Positions 6,122 to 8,254 of a stretch of 8,254 nt of DNA are shown piece after piece. This DNA is from Hyphomicrobium_A sp943371625. Lineage in GTDB: Bacteria; Pseudomonadota; Alphaproteobacteria; Rhizobiales; Hyphomicrobiaceae. The notes beneath the pieces were generated by a model. The model saw nothing but the letters and a program-made list of their open reading frames with translations. It searched no databases and had not been told where the DNA came from. The translations under genes and the position numbers were made by a program. The stretch's first letter is position 1, and each line of letters begins with the position of its first letter. The stretch is taken from assembly GCA_943371625.1 (NCBI GenBank), contig CALRVN010000182.1, forward strand, positions 1 to 8,254. Reading direction: 5' to 3'.

Positions 6122-6948
6122 ATGAACTTGAATACCGTCACCGAGTTCAGGCAACCGCTATCGGCCGACGAGATCGGAGAGTGGCGCGACGGCTGCGCGT
6201 GGCTGGCCGGCGGGACGTGGCTCTTCTCGACGCCGCAGATCGGCACCGACACGCTGATCGACCTGCAGTCGCTGTGCTGGCCGGCCCTGCAAGTTTCCGC
6301 CGACGGACTGGACATCGCGGCGACCTGCACCCTCGCAGAGCTGACATCTTTCAAAACACCGGCTGCATGGCGCGCCGCACCCCTCTTCAAGATGTGCGCG
6401 GATTGCCTTCTCGCCTCGTTCAAGGTCTGGAACGCCGCGACCGTCGGCGGCAACATCGTCATGTCGCTGCCAGCCGGCGCCATGATCTCGCTCACCACGG
6501 CTCTCGAAGCCACCTACACGCTGTGGCCGCGCGACGGAGCACCGCGCGAGGTTGCCGCGCTCGACTTCGTCACCGGCAATCACAAGAACGTCTTGCACCC
6601 GGGCGAGCTGTTGCGCTCGATTTATTTGCCGGCCCGAGCACTCTCAAAGCACTTCGCATTCCGCCGCGCCTCGCTCACGCACTTGGGCCGCTCGGCCATC
6701 ATCGTCATCGGCACGCAAAACCCCGGCACCCGCGATCTCGTGCTCACCGTCTCAGCCGCGACCGCAAGGCCCTACCAGCTTCGCTTCGATCGCGTGCCCG
6801 ATGAGAGAGAGCTGCGCGACGCGTTGCTCTTCGCCATTCCCGAATCTGAATACTTCGAGGATGTGCACGGCTCCGCCCGCTACAAGCGCCATCTCACCTA
6901 CTATTTCTCCGAGCAGATCCGCGCCGAGCTTCTCGAAAGGGAAGCGCC

Positions 6949-6952
<4 letters not shown>
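6122..6952 (+). CDS. FAD-binding (medium) subunit of a molybdenum hydroxylase, xanthine dehydrogenase/CO dehydrogenase family
   Basis: A 276-residue protein of the FAD_binding_5 / CO-dehydrogenase flavoprotein C-terminal type. The two FAD pyrophosphate motifs are present: AGGTWL at 29-34 and ATVGGN at 106-111. The C-terminal GSARYKRHL (250-258) matches the 'GSxxYR/KRxL' helix of the CODH_FAD_C domain. Such subunits accept electrons from the [2Fe-2S] clusters and pass them to NAD+, O2, a quinone or another acceptor. The protein is slightly shorter than many CoxM-type subunits (about 280-300) and closer in size to E. coli YgfM. The segment after the second FAD motif reads SLPAGAMIS, lacking the Asp of the common 'SPAAD'. 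It starts 13 bases after the ABM gene and its stop overlaps the next start as ATGA, so it is almost certainly co-translated with the fused Fe-S/Mo subunit. Cytoplasmic. Family confidence high; substrate unknown. Confidence 0.9.

Positions 6953-8254
<1,302 letters not shown>

Overview
This is a GC-rich (by eye above 60%) bacterial window with dense gene packing, G/C at most third codon positions and short or overlapping gene junctions. The protein families and codon bias fit an alphaproteobacterium, most likely of the Hyphomicrobiales. That placement is an inference: no rRNA, tRNA or marker gene is present. I see no insertion sequence, phage gene, CRISPR array or tRNA.

Left part (1-1332, minus strand): the first 49 codons of a GH15 family glycoside hydrolase (glucoamylase/trehalase type) run off the left edge. 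Upstream of it is a 287-base non-coding stretch with a small inverted repeat and a 12-bp palindrome, then a short-chain dehydrogenase/reductase (SDR) that probably starts at TTG. Middle (1333-1979): a 205-base divergent intergenic region, a small plus-strand PilZ-type gene, and a 130-base leader before the main operon.

Right part (1980-8254, plus strand): four tightly packed genes that look like one transcription unit. They are (1) a secreted 1060-residue multicopper oxidase with a C-terminal FG-GAP/VCBS-like repeat region; (2) a protein with two antibiotic-biosynthesis-monooxygenase (ABM) domains and a three-helix membrane tail; (3) a FAD-binding subunit of the xanthine dehydrogenase/CO dehydrogenase family; and (4) a fused [2Fe-2S] plus molybdenum-cofactor subunit of the same family, cut by the right edge. 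Genes 3 and 4 together supply the electron chain Mo-cofactor, two [2Fe-2S] clusters, FAD of a molybdenum hydroxylase, in the split seen in E. coli YgfM/XdhD.

The grouping of a periplasmic copper oxidase, a membrane-anchored ABM protein and a cytoplasmic molybdenum hydroxylase in one operon is the most interesting signal. It suggests an uncharacterised oxidative pathway, perhaps for an aromatic or N-heterocyclic compound, but the substrate cannot be read from the sequence.
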